From positions 62,001-126,000 of the forward strand of contig NZ_JAPMOU010000009.1 in NCBI RefSeq assembly GCF_028858535.1: 64,000 nt of DNA. The letters are read 5' to 3'. Of the stretch, positions 9,042 through 15,372 are shown piece after piece. The notes under the pieces were generated by a model. It was not told the origin of the DNA, did no database searches, and was given only the letters and a program-made list of their open reading frames with translations. Each line of letters starts with the position of its first letter. Position 1 is the stretch's first letter. Made by a program: the position numbers and the translations under genes. This DNA comes from Spartinivicinus poritis (lineage in GTDB: Bacteria; Pseudomonadota; Gammaproteobacteria; Pseudomonadales; Zooshikellaceae).

Positions 9042-9656
9042 GTGACCAGATTTTATAAAAATAACATTATGCTATTACCCAAGCAGCTGTTACAAACTAA
9101 ATTAAGAGTGCAACTCTATTATAAAGACGACCTGAGCCTTGAAAAACTAGCCCAAGCCTGCCCAATTGCTTACTATGCGTTGGCGAACTATTGGTTGGAA
9201 CCAGCAAGTGAGGAAAGTAATCAAGATAGTTTACATCTCTTAGCCCTTGCTTCTTTACAGACCATTTCTGCAAGTGGCATTATCAATTTAATACCTATTA
9301 CTAACATACTGCACGAAACGTTGATATTATCCAATCATAAAACTGTGGCTGAAGTGATTACCCTATTAAAACAACCACTGCTATTCCTAGTTTACTTACG
9401 TCTATTGCCAGCGGAGTTTGGTTTATTTGCTCCACTTCACTCAAGCCCAGCCATGAACTTTTACGCCAAGTTACTTAAATTGACAATTAATAAGCTAACT
9501 CGATATGCCAGCCAAAATGGCTGCAGGCAGATTATTACGGATGTCTATAACCCTAACGTCCAACAACTGCTACACATAACTGGCTTTAAAACTACCAAAG
9601 CTAATAGCCAGGTTCAAGCGGTTATTCATACGACCCGTATGCAACTAGATATGTAA
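9042..9656 (+). CDS. Possible GNAT-like acetyltransferase of the reb locus
   Basis: Up to 204 aa from GTG 9042; ATG 9069 is an alternative and gives 195 aa. The C-terminal part resembles the end of a GNAT fold: a helix LTRYASQNGCRQIITDVYNP, then NVQQLLHITGFKTT, as in the usual N-x-x-x-x-x-x-x-x-GF closing motif. The acetyl-CoA loop is not obvious, so catalytic activity is doubtful. A second, clearer GNAT gene ends the locus at 14902. Role in R-body biology unknown. Confidence 0.5.
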   Translation: MTRFYKNNIMLLPKQLLQTKLRVQLYYKDDLSLEKLAQACPIAYYALANYWLEPASEESNQDSLHLLALASLQTISASGIINLIPITNILHETLILSNHKTVAEVITLLKQPLLFLVYLRLLPAEFGLFAPLHSSPAMNFYAKLLKLTINKLTRYASQNGCRQIITDVYNPNVQQLLHITGFKTTKANSQVQAVIHTTRMQLDM

Positions 9657-9774
9657 ATTACTGCCAAAGAAAATAATCATATGTAAAAATGGTCAATATA
9701 GGCCCACAGAATTATAAAAACAGGTCGAATAATTCCATATAATAATTCAATCGTTATCTCAACAACACCAAAGC

Positions 9775-9824
9775 CGAGTAAATTAAATCATGTAAAATCA
9801 GTGAGTTATAGTTTATTTTACTCG
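9775..9824. repeat. Inverted repeat upstream of the rebB array promoter
   Basis: CGAGTAAA (9775-9782) and TTTACTCG (9817-9824) are a perfect 8-bp inverted pair 34 bp apart, just upstream of the candidate -24 element. It could be an activator-binding site. Confidence 0.45.
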
Positions 9825-9833
9825 CTTTCAAAA

Positions 9834-9850
9834 CTGGCGCAAATTATGCC
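9834..9850 (+). promoter_or_regulatory. Candidate sigma-54 promoter of the rebB array
   Basis: CTGGCGC-AAATT-ATGCC with GG 9836-9837 and GC 9848-9849, exactly 10 bp apart. It is 102 bp before the first rebB ATG and close to the -24/-12 consensus. Confidence 0.6.
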
Positions 9851-9951
9851 ATAACTGTGTTGCTATAGCATTTTGAACAATCATTAATTGAATGTACTTA
9901 GTAATAATAAACACCCATCAAACTACTCAATCGTAAAAATGGAGAATAAAC

Positions 9952-10188
9952 ATGGCCGAACAACCTACTGTCGTTAATGGCGCTGTTGTTGATTCAGTTG
10001 CTACTGCTAACACAAAAGTATTAGCTGAAGCCCCAGCCATGGCACTAGGCAGCCTATACCAAACCATTGGTAATTCGGTTGCGATGGCTGCCGCTAATGC
10101 GGTGTATGCGCAACAACAAGCCAATGTCACTTATCAGGCATCCAGCACTTTAGGTGTCACTAAGCTGTTTGAACAAAATAAAGGCTAA
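9952..10188 (+). CDS. rebB: RebB R-body subunit, copy 1
   Basis: 78 aa member of the RebB killing-trait family. These small, Ala-rich, helical proteins polymerise in the cytoplasm into R-body ribbons that can unroll. Core pattern: NGAVVDSVATANTKVLAEAP, then MALGSLYQTIGNSVAMAAAN, then QQQANVTYQA. Good SD TGGAGAA. First of four tandem copies with 46-58-bp gaps, so one transcript is likely. It differs from copies 2 and 3 in the N-terminus, ALGS for AMGS, and an FEQNKG end. Confidence 0.93.
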   Translation: MAEQPTVVNGAVVDSVATANTKVLAEAPAMALGSLYQTIGNSVAMAAANAVYAQQQANVTYQASSTLGVTKLFEQNKG

Positions 10189-10246
10189 TGCTTAATCATT
10201 AACTACCTCGTTTTATTAATACTGTCATTTTTAATGGAGAATAATC

Positions 10247-10489
10247 ATGGCTGAACCCACCCAACCTACCAATGTTAATGGCGCAGTTGTTGATTCCGTA
10301 ACGATTGCCAATACTAAAGTGCTAGCCGAAGCGCCCGCGATGGCGATGGGTAGTTTATATCAAACCATCGGTAATTCCGTAGCTATGGCTGCCGCCAATG
10401 CCGTGTATGCGCAACAGCAAGCCAATGTGGGCTATCAAGCATCCAGCACCTTAGGTGTAACAAAGCTATTTGCGCAAAATAAACCATAG
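10247..10489 (+). CDS. rebB: RebB R-body subunit, copy 2
   Basis: 80 aa. Identical to copy 3 at all but one residue (Ile for Val in QTIGNS), yet the two genes differ at many third codon positions. Starts MAEPTQPTNVNGAVVDSV and ends KLFAQNKP. SD TGGAGAA before ATG. The near-identical protein and diverged DNA point to strong constraint on the polymer interface. Confidence 0.93.
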   Translation: MAEPTQPTNVNGAVVDSVTIANTKVLAEAPAMAMGSLYQTIGNSVAMAAANAVYAQQQANVGYQASSTLGVTKLFAQNKP

Positions 10490-10533
10490 CTCTAACCAAT
10501 TTAACATTTATCAATTAAACCAGGAGAAATATC

Positions 10534-10776
10534 ATGGCTGAGCCAACTCAACCCACTAACGTCAATGGCGCTGTTGTTGATTCCGTAACCATTGCTAACA
10601 CGAAAGTATTAGCTGAAGCCCCTGCCATGGCAATGGGCAGTTTATATCAAACCGTTGGTAATTCCGTGGCTATGGCTGCCGCTAATGCGGTGTATGCGCA
10701 ACAACAAGCCAATGTCGGTTATCAAGCTTCAAGCACTTTAGGGGTTACTAAACTGTTTGCGCAAAATAAACCTTAA
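10534..10776 (+). CDS. rebB: RebB R-body subunit, copy 3
   Basis: 80 aa, one residue away from copy 2 (QTVGNS). SD AGGAGAAA before the ATG. All core RebB positions are kept: VLAEAPAMAMGSLYQT, then SVAMAAANAVYAQQQANV. Likely a main structural subunit along with copy 2. Confidence 0.93.
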   Translation: MAEPTQPTNVNGAVVDSVTIANTKVLAEAPAMAMGSLYQTVGNSVAMAAANAVYAQQQANVGYQASSTLGVTKLFAQNKP

Positions 10777-10822
10777 TTTTCCTCAAAATATTCAATAATT
10801 TAGTTAAATAAGGAAAACAACC

Positions 10823-11053
10823 ATGCCAGATCAATTAAATGGCCAAGTCGTCGATTCCGTTACCATTGCCAATACCAAAGTATTAGCCGAAGCGCCTGCC
10901 ATGGCAATGGGCAGCTTGTACCAAACCATCGGTAACTCCGTTGCCATGGCTGCCGCCAATGCCGTCTACGCTCAGCAGCAAGCCAATGTAACCTATCAAG
11001 CCGCTACAACACTGGGTGTGACTAAACTGTTTGCGCAGAATAAAGGTCAATAA
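10823..11053 (+). CDS. rebB: RebB R-body subunit, copy 4
   Basis: 76 aa. Same core as copies 1-3 with a shorter N-terminus (MPDQLNGQVVDSV) and a TTLGVTKLFAQNKGQ end. SD AAGGAAAA. Last of the tandem array. A direct repeat and an inverted repeat follow at 11060-11133. Confidence 0.92.
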   Translation: MPDQLNGQVVDSVTIANTKVLAEAPAMAMGSLYQTIGNSVAMAAANAVYAQQQANVTYQAATTLGVTKLFAQNKGQ

Positions 11054-11059
11054 CTAAAA

Positions 11060-11133
11060 ACAGCTGAGGTATCGTCTACAGCTTAGGTATTGCCACACAC
11101 TTTTTAAATACCATAACTGTATTCTACCTCAGC
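11060..11133 (+). repeat. Direct and inverted repeats after the rebB array
   Basis: ACAGCTGAGGTAT (11060-11072) returns as ACAGCTTAGGTAT (11078-11090). GCTGAGGTA (11063-11071) also pairs perfectly with TACCTCAGC (11125-11133). It could lower readthrough into the next genes; there is no T-tract. Confidence 0.45.
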
Positions 11134-11180
11134 AAATTCATGTTTGGAACAAACGGTTTGAAATAGAAAAGGGTAATCAT

Positions 11181-11390
11181 ATGCCTACTGATGAAAATGT
11201 TAAAATTAGTAAAGAAATTAACGATGAAGTGCAAGAACAAAGTGTCAACACCTTGCGAACACTGTCGCTCGGTAGTTTAGTTAATGCATTGTCATTAACC
11301 ATGCTAAATAATACCTCTAATCAATATGCATCACAGACTCTAGCGAATACCGCCATGGTATCTACTTGTGAAAAAATCCTTAGTAGTTAG
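11181..11390 (+). CDS. Degenerate RebB-like small protein
   Basis: 69 aa. The segment SLGSLVNALSLTMLNNTSNQ, then YASQTLANTAMVSTCEKIL, follows the RebB pattern GSLYQTxxxSxAMAxANxxY-Q-AN, but the Ala-rich helix is replaced by Leu, Thr and Asn. SD AAAAGGG before ATG. Probably a specialised or decaying family member. Family membership is an inference from spacing of conserved positions. Confidence 0.65.
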   Translation: MPTDENVKISKEINDEVQEQSVNTLRTLSLGSLVNALSLTMLNNTSNQYASQTLANTAMVSTCEKILSS

Positions 11391-11473
11391 CATCAACTTT
11401 TAAGTTATTAATTACTAAGAGCTATATCCTATTAAGCTTATATTTTGTTAACAAAAAAAGCAAGGATAACATA

Positions 11474-11758
11474 ATGAGTTCTAACAATAATAGTATAGGA
11501 ATTTCCAGCTGCATGAGCGGAACCTTTAGCTCAGAAAAATCAGATTCAGCCAATAATAAATGGTCATTTTGCTACAACAAAAAGCAAAACACTATCAGTC
11601 TGGCAGTTAATATCAGTACGCCTCCATTATTAGTTGACAATACTTGCCAAAGCCTTCAGTCAAAGTTAACAATTGAGGATATCAATCAATTAATATATTG
11701 GTTATGCCAAGTAAAAACAGCTTTTCAGCAAAAGCCTATAAAAGACGACAATAACTGA
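11474..11758 (+). CDS. Unknown small reb-locus protein
   Basis: 94 aa, not recognised. Ser/Asn-rich start with two Cys, then a compact part (TISLAVNISTPPLLVDNTCQ) and a helix with Trp and Cys (INQLIYWLCQVKTAF). No signal peptide. SD AAGGATAA before ATG. Lies between the degenerate RebB and the AKWL-family gene. Confidence 0.6.
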   Translation: MSSNNNSIGISSCMSGTFSSEKSDSANNKWSFCYNKKQNTISLAVNISTPPLLVDNTCQSLQSKLTIEDINQLIYWLCQVKTAFQQKPIKDDNN

Positions 11759-11801
11759 ACTGTTTACAATTATTAATTATTCACAATAAATAGGTAAAAA
11801 T

Positions 11802-12149
11802 ATGTCTGAAAACAAAGATACTAAAAGAGACAAACCTTGTTATTCAATGGGCATCAAACCGGAAGATGCCGCCGCAGCGGCAGTTGCTCAATCCTTTGCC
11901 AATTCTGCCCAGGACCAGGTTGATGCCATACGTAACCGTAATATTATTAAAGCCACCGCTATGGGCAATGCTTTTGCTAAGTGGCTAAATAATCCTATGA
12001 TGAAAGATGAATACAAAGCAATAATTGACGAAGCTCAACTGTATCCCAAAGCTGAAACACCGATGAACTTAGGAAGAGAAATATTTAATTATTACCTAGG
12101 TAAATTCGAAGAAAATAACAATAAAAAAGAAAATGTTGATGAGCCATAA
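11802..12149 (+). CDS. Reb-locus protein with AKWL-P-Y-II signature, paralogue of the 7692 gene
   Basis: 115 aa. Ala-rich helix (PEDAAAAAVAQSFANSAQDQ) followed by FAKWLNNPMMKDEYKAIIDE, which aligns with the 96-aa protein at 7692-7982. It ends in a charged Asn/Lys/Glu tail. It closes the plus-strand unit, and a shared terminator follows. No known family recognised; likely an R-body accessory protein by context. Confidence 0.68.
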   Translation: MSENKDTKRDKPCYSMGIKPEDAAAAAVAQSFANSAQDQVDAIRNRNIIKATAMGNAFAKWLNNPMMKDEYKAIIDEAQLYPKAETPMNLGREIFNYYLGKFEENNNKKENVDEP

Positions 12150-12159
12150 ACCAAATAGT

Positions 12160-12190
12160 AAAGTAAGTTGTTTCAACAGCGACTTACTTT
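12160..12190. terminator. Two-way terminator between convergent reb units
   Basis: Perfect 9-bp stem AAAGTAAGT/ACTTACTTT with a 13-base loop, a T run on the plus side and A-rich DNA on the other, between the stop codons at 12149 and 12210. Confidence 0.75.
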
Positions 12191-12209
12191 TTTTAAACGC
12201 TAAAGAAAA

Positions 12210-12458
12210 CTAATCTAACCTGTCTATTTTACCTTTGATCTTTTTTATTTCATTATAATAACTTTCAAACTGTCTTTTTACTTTTTCACACATCGCTTCT
12301 GTTTGGACTTTTTGCTGACTAATTTCAATCACGGTATGAGTATTATCAGTGACCATTTTTAGATTGCGCTGTTGTAATAGTGCTTTTGGCTGCCAGTACC
12401 AACCAAATAAATCATAATCCACAACATAAGCAGTATCTGGGTTATCTTTATCTTCCAT
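12210..12458 (-). CDS. Unknown small coiled-coil reb-locus protein
   Basis: 82 aa, not recognised. N-terminus with Tyr and Trp clusters (VVDYDLFGWYWQPKALLQQR), then a charged helix to the end (KVKRQFESYYNEIKKIKGKI). Last gene of a three-gene minus-strand unit, 11 bp after the gene upstream. No clear SD, so translational coupling is likely. Confidence 0.6.
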   Translation of the reverse strand: MEDKDNPDTAYVVDYDLFGWYWQPKALLQQRNLKMVTDNTHTVIEISQQKVQTEAMCEKVKRQFESYYNEIKKIKGKIDRLD

Positions 12459-12469
12459 GGGGTTTTAAA

Positions 12470-12988
12470 CTAGTTGGTAACCAGTGTTAATGACTGGCTT
12501 TCTGAAGAGGTTTCAGTTTGGCTGTTTTCATTTTCTGGTTTCCATTGTTCATTATTAAACCACTCTGTTAACTGCTCAGGAGGATAAGGGATGGGTAAGT
12601 GAGGATGCTGTTTGACCAGCTCTACATAAAATGCTTCTACAAAATCGTATAATTGCTTTACATTCATTAGTAACTGTTTTCTCGCCTTATGCGCTTTCCC
12701 TTCATCAAAGTTCCCTCTCACCTCTTCCGGGTCAGGGCAGTTAATATAAAGCTGGGTTAAACCATTTTGTAGTGGCAAAAAAAGGCTAGCAAAGGTTTCA
12801 AGTGTTTCTCGACAATCTTTCATATCCGTTGATAACAACTTGCATTGCTCAACTTTAATAAAAAACCTGCGTAACTCCGGGTAAAACTGTTCACCTAATT
12901 GTTGCTGAATGACGGCAGGAAGTGTGTTACTATCAATCACTTGATCTAAGATGGTATTTATAGCTAAAAAGTTCTGGTCTTTGCACAT
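12470..12988 (-). CDS. Unknown helical reb-locus protein
   Basis: 172 aa, not recognised. Mostly helical, with phasin-like spacing (TLETFASLFLPLQNGLTQLY, and LLMNVKQLYDFVEAFYVELV) and a disordered Asn/Glu/Ser tail. Middle gene of the minus-strand unit, 41 bp after the FDDDDW-tailed gene. The helical build resembles granule-associated proteins; this is only an impression. Confidence 0.62.
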   Translation of the reverse strand: MCKDQNFLAINTILDQVIDSNTLPAVIQQQLGEQFYPELRRFFIKVEQCKLLSTDMKDCRETLETFASLFLPLQNGLTQLYINCPDPEEVRGNFDEGKAHKARKQLLMNVKQLYDFVEAFYVELVKQHPHLPIPYPPEQLTEWFNNEQWKPENENSQTETSSESQSLTLVTN

Positions 12989-13029
12989 TATTCATACCTA
13001 ATTTTTAAATGATTCGCGAAGGGTCTCTA

Positions 13030-13596
13030 TTACCAATCATCGTCATCAAATAATTCTTGCAATAATATGTACTCTTCACCCTCTTCATACGTGCCAATAG
13101 ATGCTCTTTTCTGCCCTTCTTTTTCATCATTGGCGCTATCAGCGGGATCACTCGATGTTTCTCCATTTTTGTCTAGTTCATCTTTATCACAGAGCCACTT
13201 CGGTTGGTCATTATTGTCCTTTCCACGCCACATAGCGGTCGACTTTTTCCATTGCGATTTCAACACTTCATTTGTTAACGTATGAGTCAACTCATTCAAA
13301 TCTTGATAAAACTGGTCAACTAACGTTTTAAACTCGGTTAGTTTTTCATCGTTTGGTTTTTTCTGGTTAAGCTTAGCAAAAATAGTTAATAATTCATCAA
13401 GTTCTTTCATAAGCATTTGCTTTAACTCAACTGATACTACCTTACCTGTGAGTTGAATTTTTAATAGGTTAACCCGCTGAGCCCAATTGACTAAGGTTTG
13501 TTGTTCAGCTGATAGATCAACGCTTTCTGTTTTTTGATTATTAAAAAGCTGATTGATGAAGTCTAATAGGGTTAGATAGTTTGGCACATTCATCAT
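13030..13596 (-). CDS. Helical protein with acidic FDDDDW C-terminal tail (long form)
   Basis: 188 aa from ATG 13596; GTG 13605 is also possible. Residues 1-120 look helical and phasin-like, followed by a linker of charged and Ser residues. The protein ends in GEEYILLQELFDDDDW. The 93-aa protein at 14131, on the other strand across the divergent promoter region, ends in DEYYLLNELFDDDDW with different codons. A shared tail on otherwise unlike proteins suggests a docking, targeting or processing tag. Not a known family to me. Confidence 0.72.
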   Translation of the reverse strand: MMNVPNYLTLLDFINQLFNNQKTESVDLSAEQQTLVNWAQRVNLLKIQLTGKVVSVELKQMLMKELDELLTIFAKLNQKKPNDEKLTEFKTLVDQFYQDLNELTHTLTNEVLKSQWKKSTAMWRGKDNNDQPKWLCDKDELDKNGETSSDPADSANDEKEGQKRASIGTYEEGEEYILLQELFDDDDW

Positions 13597-13786
13597 AGAG
13601 TTCACTTACCATAATAATTCCACTATTAATACATAAGCGAATCATTATTTGTGCCAGTTATACAAGACCATCCTATATTAAAAATACCTTTATTCAAAGG
13701 CTAACTAGATCTCGTCAAACAAGCCATGTATCCACCCCTGAAGACATGTAAGTGCTAGGAAAAAGGTGATCAAGGAATTATTATTA

Positions 13787-13806
13787 ACTGGTCAACTATA
13801 ACCAGT
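13787..13806. promoter_or_regulatory. Inverted-repeat operator candidate between divergent reb units
   Basis: ACTGGT-N8-ACCAGT. Related in sequence to the pair at 4329-4351. It lies in the 525-bp divergent region between the two FDDDDW-tail genes. Confidence 0.35.
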
Positions 13807-13881
13807 GGTAAAGGATATATTAGCTGAATTTGACCAAATCTATCTTCAGTTACTATTTACCCTGTCGTGTAAGTTACTGGC

Positions 13882-13919
13882 GTTGAGGCTTGCACATAGT
13901 TTTAACTATGCTTTTCAAC
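13882..13919 (+). other. Stem-loop in the leader of the FDDDDW short gene
   Basis: Inner stem CATAGTT/AACTATG with a 2-base loop, outer stem GTTGA/TCAAC. Upstream, TGGCGT-N6-TTGC looks like a -24/-12 element but is one base too long. It may be a leader structure. Confidence 0.4.
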
Positions 13920-13975
13920 CTGGCAAGGTAGTTGCTCCTTATAAACAACAAAGATAAATAATGAGGATTATTGCC

Positions 13976-14038
13976 ATGAGATACATCCACACGACCAAGT
14001 TTTATTTACAACGTAATTTAAAAAACCTGTTGCAATGA
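13976..14038 (+). CDS. Possible 20-aa leader peptide
   Basis: ATG 13976 sits 7 bp after AGGA and reads MRYIHTTKFYLQRNLKNLLQ to TGA; an in-frame ATG at 13961 would add five residues. Too short to prove. It follows the stem-loop and precedes the 14131 gene by about 90 bp. Confidence 0.25.
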   Translation: MRYIHTTKFYLQRNLKNLLQ

Positions 14039-14130
14039 CTAACAAATAAGTACCGTTTTTTAGCACCTCTATTTTATGGCTAATCAATTGGTGTTTTGGA
14101 TACCCATTTTCAACTAAGTGATGAGAAAAA

Positions 14131-14412
14131 ATGATGACTCATTCGATGAATCAACTAGAAACCAGTATACAACGCACTAAAGATAAGGTTATCAGTGTTT
14201 CTGATAAAGCTGAAGAAATCTCTCAAGAAGCAGATCTATTAAAAAAACGAATGGATGAGCTTGCCAGTGATTTCTCTCAATTAAACATAGATTTAAAAGA
14301 AGATAACGCTCAAACTGAGCAAACACAGCCCCGGGAAGAGGAAAACAATACATTCTCTGATGAGGATGAGTATTATTTGCTTAATGAGTTGTTTGATGAT
14401 GACGACTGGTAA
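14131..14412 (+). CDS. Coiled-coil protein with acidic FDDDDW C-terminal tail (short form)
   Basis: 93 aa. A helix with heptads at residues 5-60 (KVISVSDKAEEISQEADLLK), an acidic Gln/Glu linker, and the end DEYYLLNELFDDDDW. This tail is shared with the protein encoded divergently at 13030-13596. The GNAT frame begins within its last codons, so the two are translationally coupled. Function unknown. Confidence 0.7.
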   Translation: MMTHSMNQLETSIQRTKDKVISVSDKAEEISQEADLLKKRMDELASDFSQLNIDLKEDNAQTEQTQPREEENNTFSDEDEYYLLNELFDDDDW

Positions 14413-14902
14413 TAGAAAAATAAATGGTATCCCTTGGTTATTTTTACAGCTTATGGTTGTTGAAGACGCTACGAGAGTAAAAACCTTAATGACCGATATG
14501 ATATGTAACCATTTAGGGGTTAAGCCTATTTATTCAGTTGCGGATGCCAAAGACTTTATTAGCCGAAAAGGGTTTGCAGCTAAAAAAAGAATAGCGATTT
14601 GCCACAGCAGATATGGGCTAATGGGTGGCATAGGTTATTCCATAGAGCAATCTCCCAATCTACATGCGGTGGTTAGCTTTTGGCTAGGGGATGGTTTTCA
14701 AGGTAAAGGCTATGGGTCTAAAGCGCTGCTATTATTATGCAACCGCTTGCAACGATTAGTTTTAACGCATTTTATGGCTCAAGCCTATGCATATAATATT
14801 GCATCGCAACGGGCACTATGCAAAGCTGGGTTTAAGCCGATAGCTGAAAATAACACTCATGAAGCCAATGATGTGGTGGATTTTGAACGACGGGTTGGGT
14901 GA
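14399..14902 (+). CDS. GNAT-family N-acetyltransferase
   Basis: About 168 aa from ATG 14399, which overlaps the FDDDDW codons; ATG 14453 would cut into the first strand. Acetyl-CoA loop motif is clear: FWLGDGFQGKGYGSKALLLL, followed by AQAYAYNIASQRALCKAGF, the standard asparagine-to-GF end of the RimJ/RimL type. It would acetylate an amine, possibly a protein N-terminus. Overlap with a reb-locus gene suggests a substrate within the locus, which is inference. Confidence 0.85.
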   Translation: MTTGNRKINGIPWLFLQLMVVEDATRVKTLMTDMICNHLGVKPIYSVADAKDFISRKGFAAKKRIAICHSRYGLMGGIGYSIEQSPNLHAVVSFWLGDGFQGKGYGSKALLLLCNRLQRLVLTHFMAQAYAYNIASQRALCKAGFKPIAENNTHEANDVVDFERRVG

Positions 14903-15276
14903 AAACTATGGCCATCATGTCAGGCATCATGGATGACTGGTTATTTTTATGTAATAGCAGCTGGTATTTACGTAAGGCGGTAAAAAACATGCATCACATA
15001 CTCGCACGATTAAATGTAAAAATTGCTGAGAATAAAACCTTTATCGGGCGAGTGAATAAAGGCTATGACTGGCTGGGTTATCGTATCGAGCTGGTCTTAG
15101 AAAAGACTAAAAATCGTACACCTTTTTTTGCGTTATTTATTAATGCGACGTCTTATCATAATCACTTAACTAAGTTATGCCGGCTTTATGAGCAAGGGGC
15201 TTCGAAAGAGGCACTGGCGGCTTATGCTAAGCGGTGGTGGATTTGGGTTAGGGGTGGGGTTGGGTGGTTGGGATGA
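14899..15276 (+). pseudogene. C-terminal remnant of a group II-like reverse transcriptase
   Basis: About 125 aa. Reads IMDDWLFLCNSSWYLRKAVK, then LNVKIAENKTFIGRVNKGYDWLGYR. This is the palm active-site box (xMDD) and following region of bacterial reverse transcriptases. The fingers and the first palm Asp motif are absent, so it cannot be active. It starts at the GNAT stop codon, which suggests insertion and deletion at this border. It could have been an intron or diversity-type RT. Confidence 0.7.
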
Positions 15277-15372
15277 TGAGCTGTATTATAACTTAATAAA
15301 ATTTTCCCTATTTTTTTAATTTTAGAGTAATTAATTGCAAGCAAATTTATAAAAACCCAAGAGGACACAGAA

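Noticed and set aside
9020-9058. Short ORF before the 9042 gene
   Set aside because: Twelve codons, no SD, nothing recognisable.
13882-13900. Sigma-54 promoter TGGCGT/TTGC before the 14131 gene
   Set aside because: The GG-GC spacing is 11 bp instead of 10, so I do not call it as a promoter.
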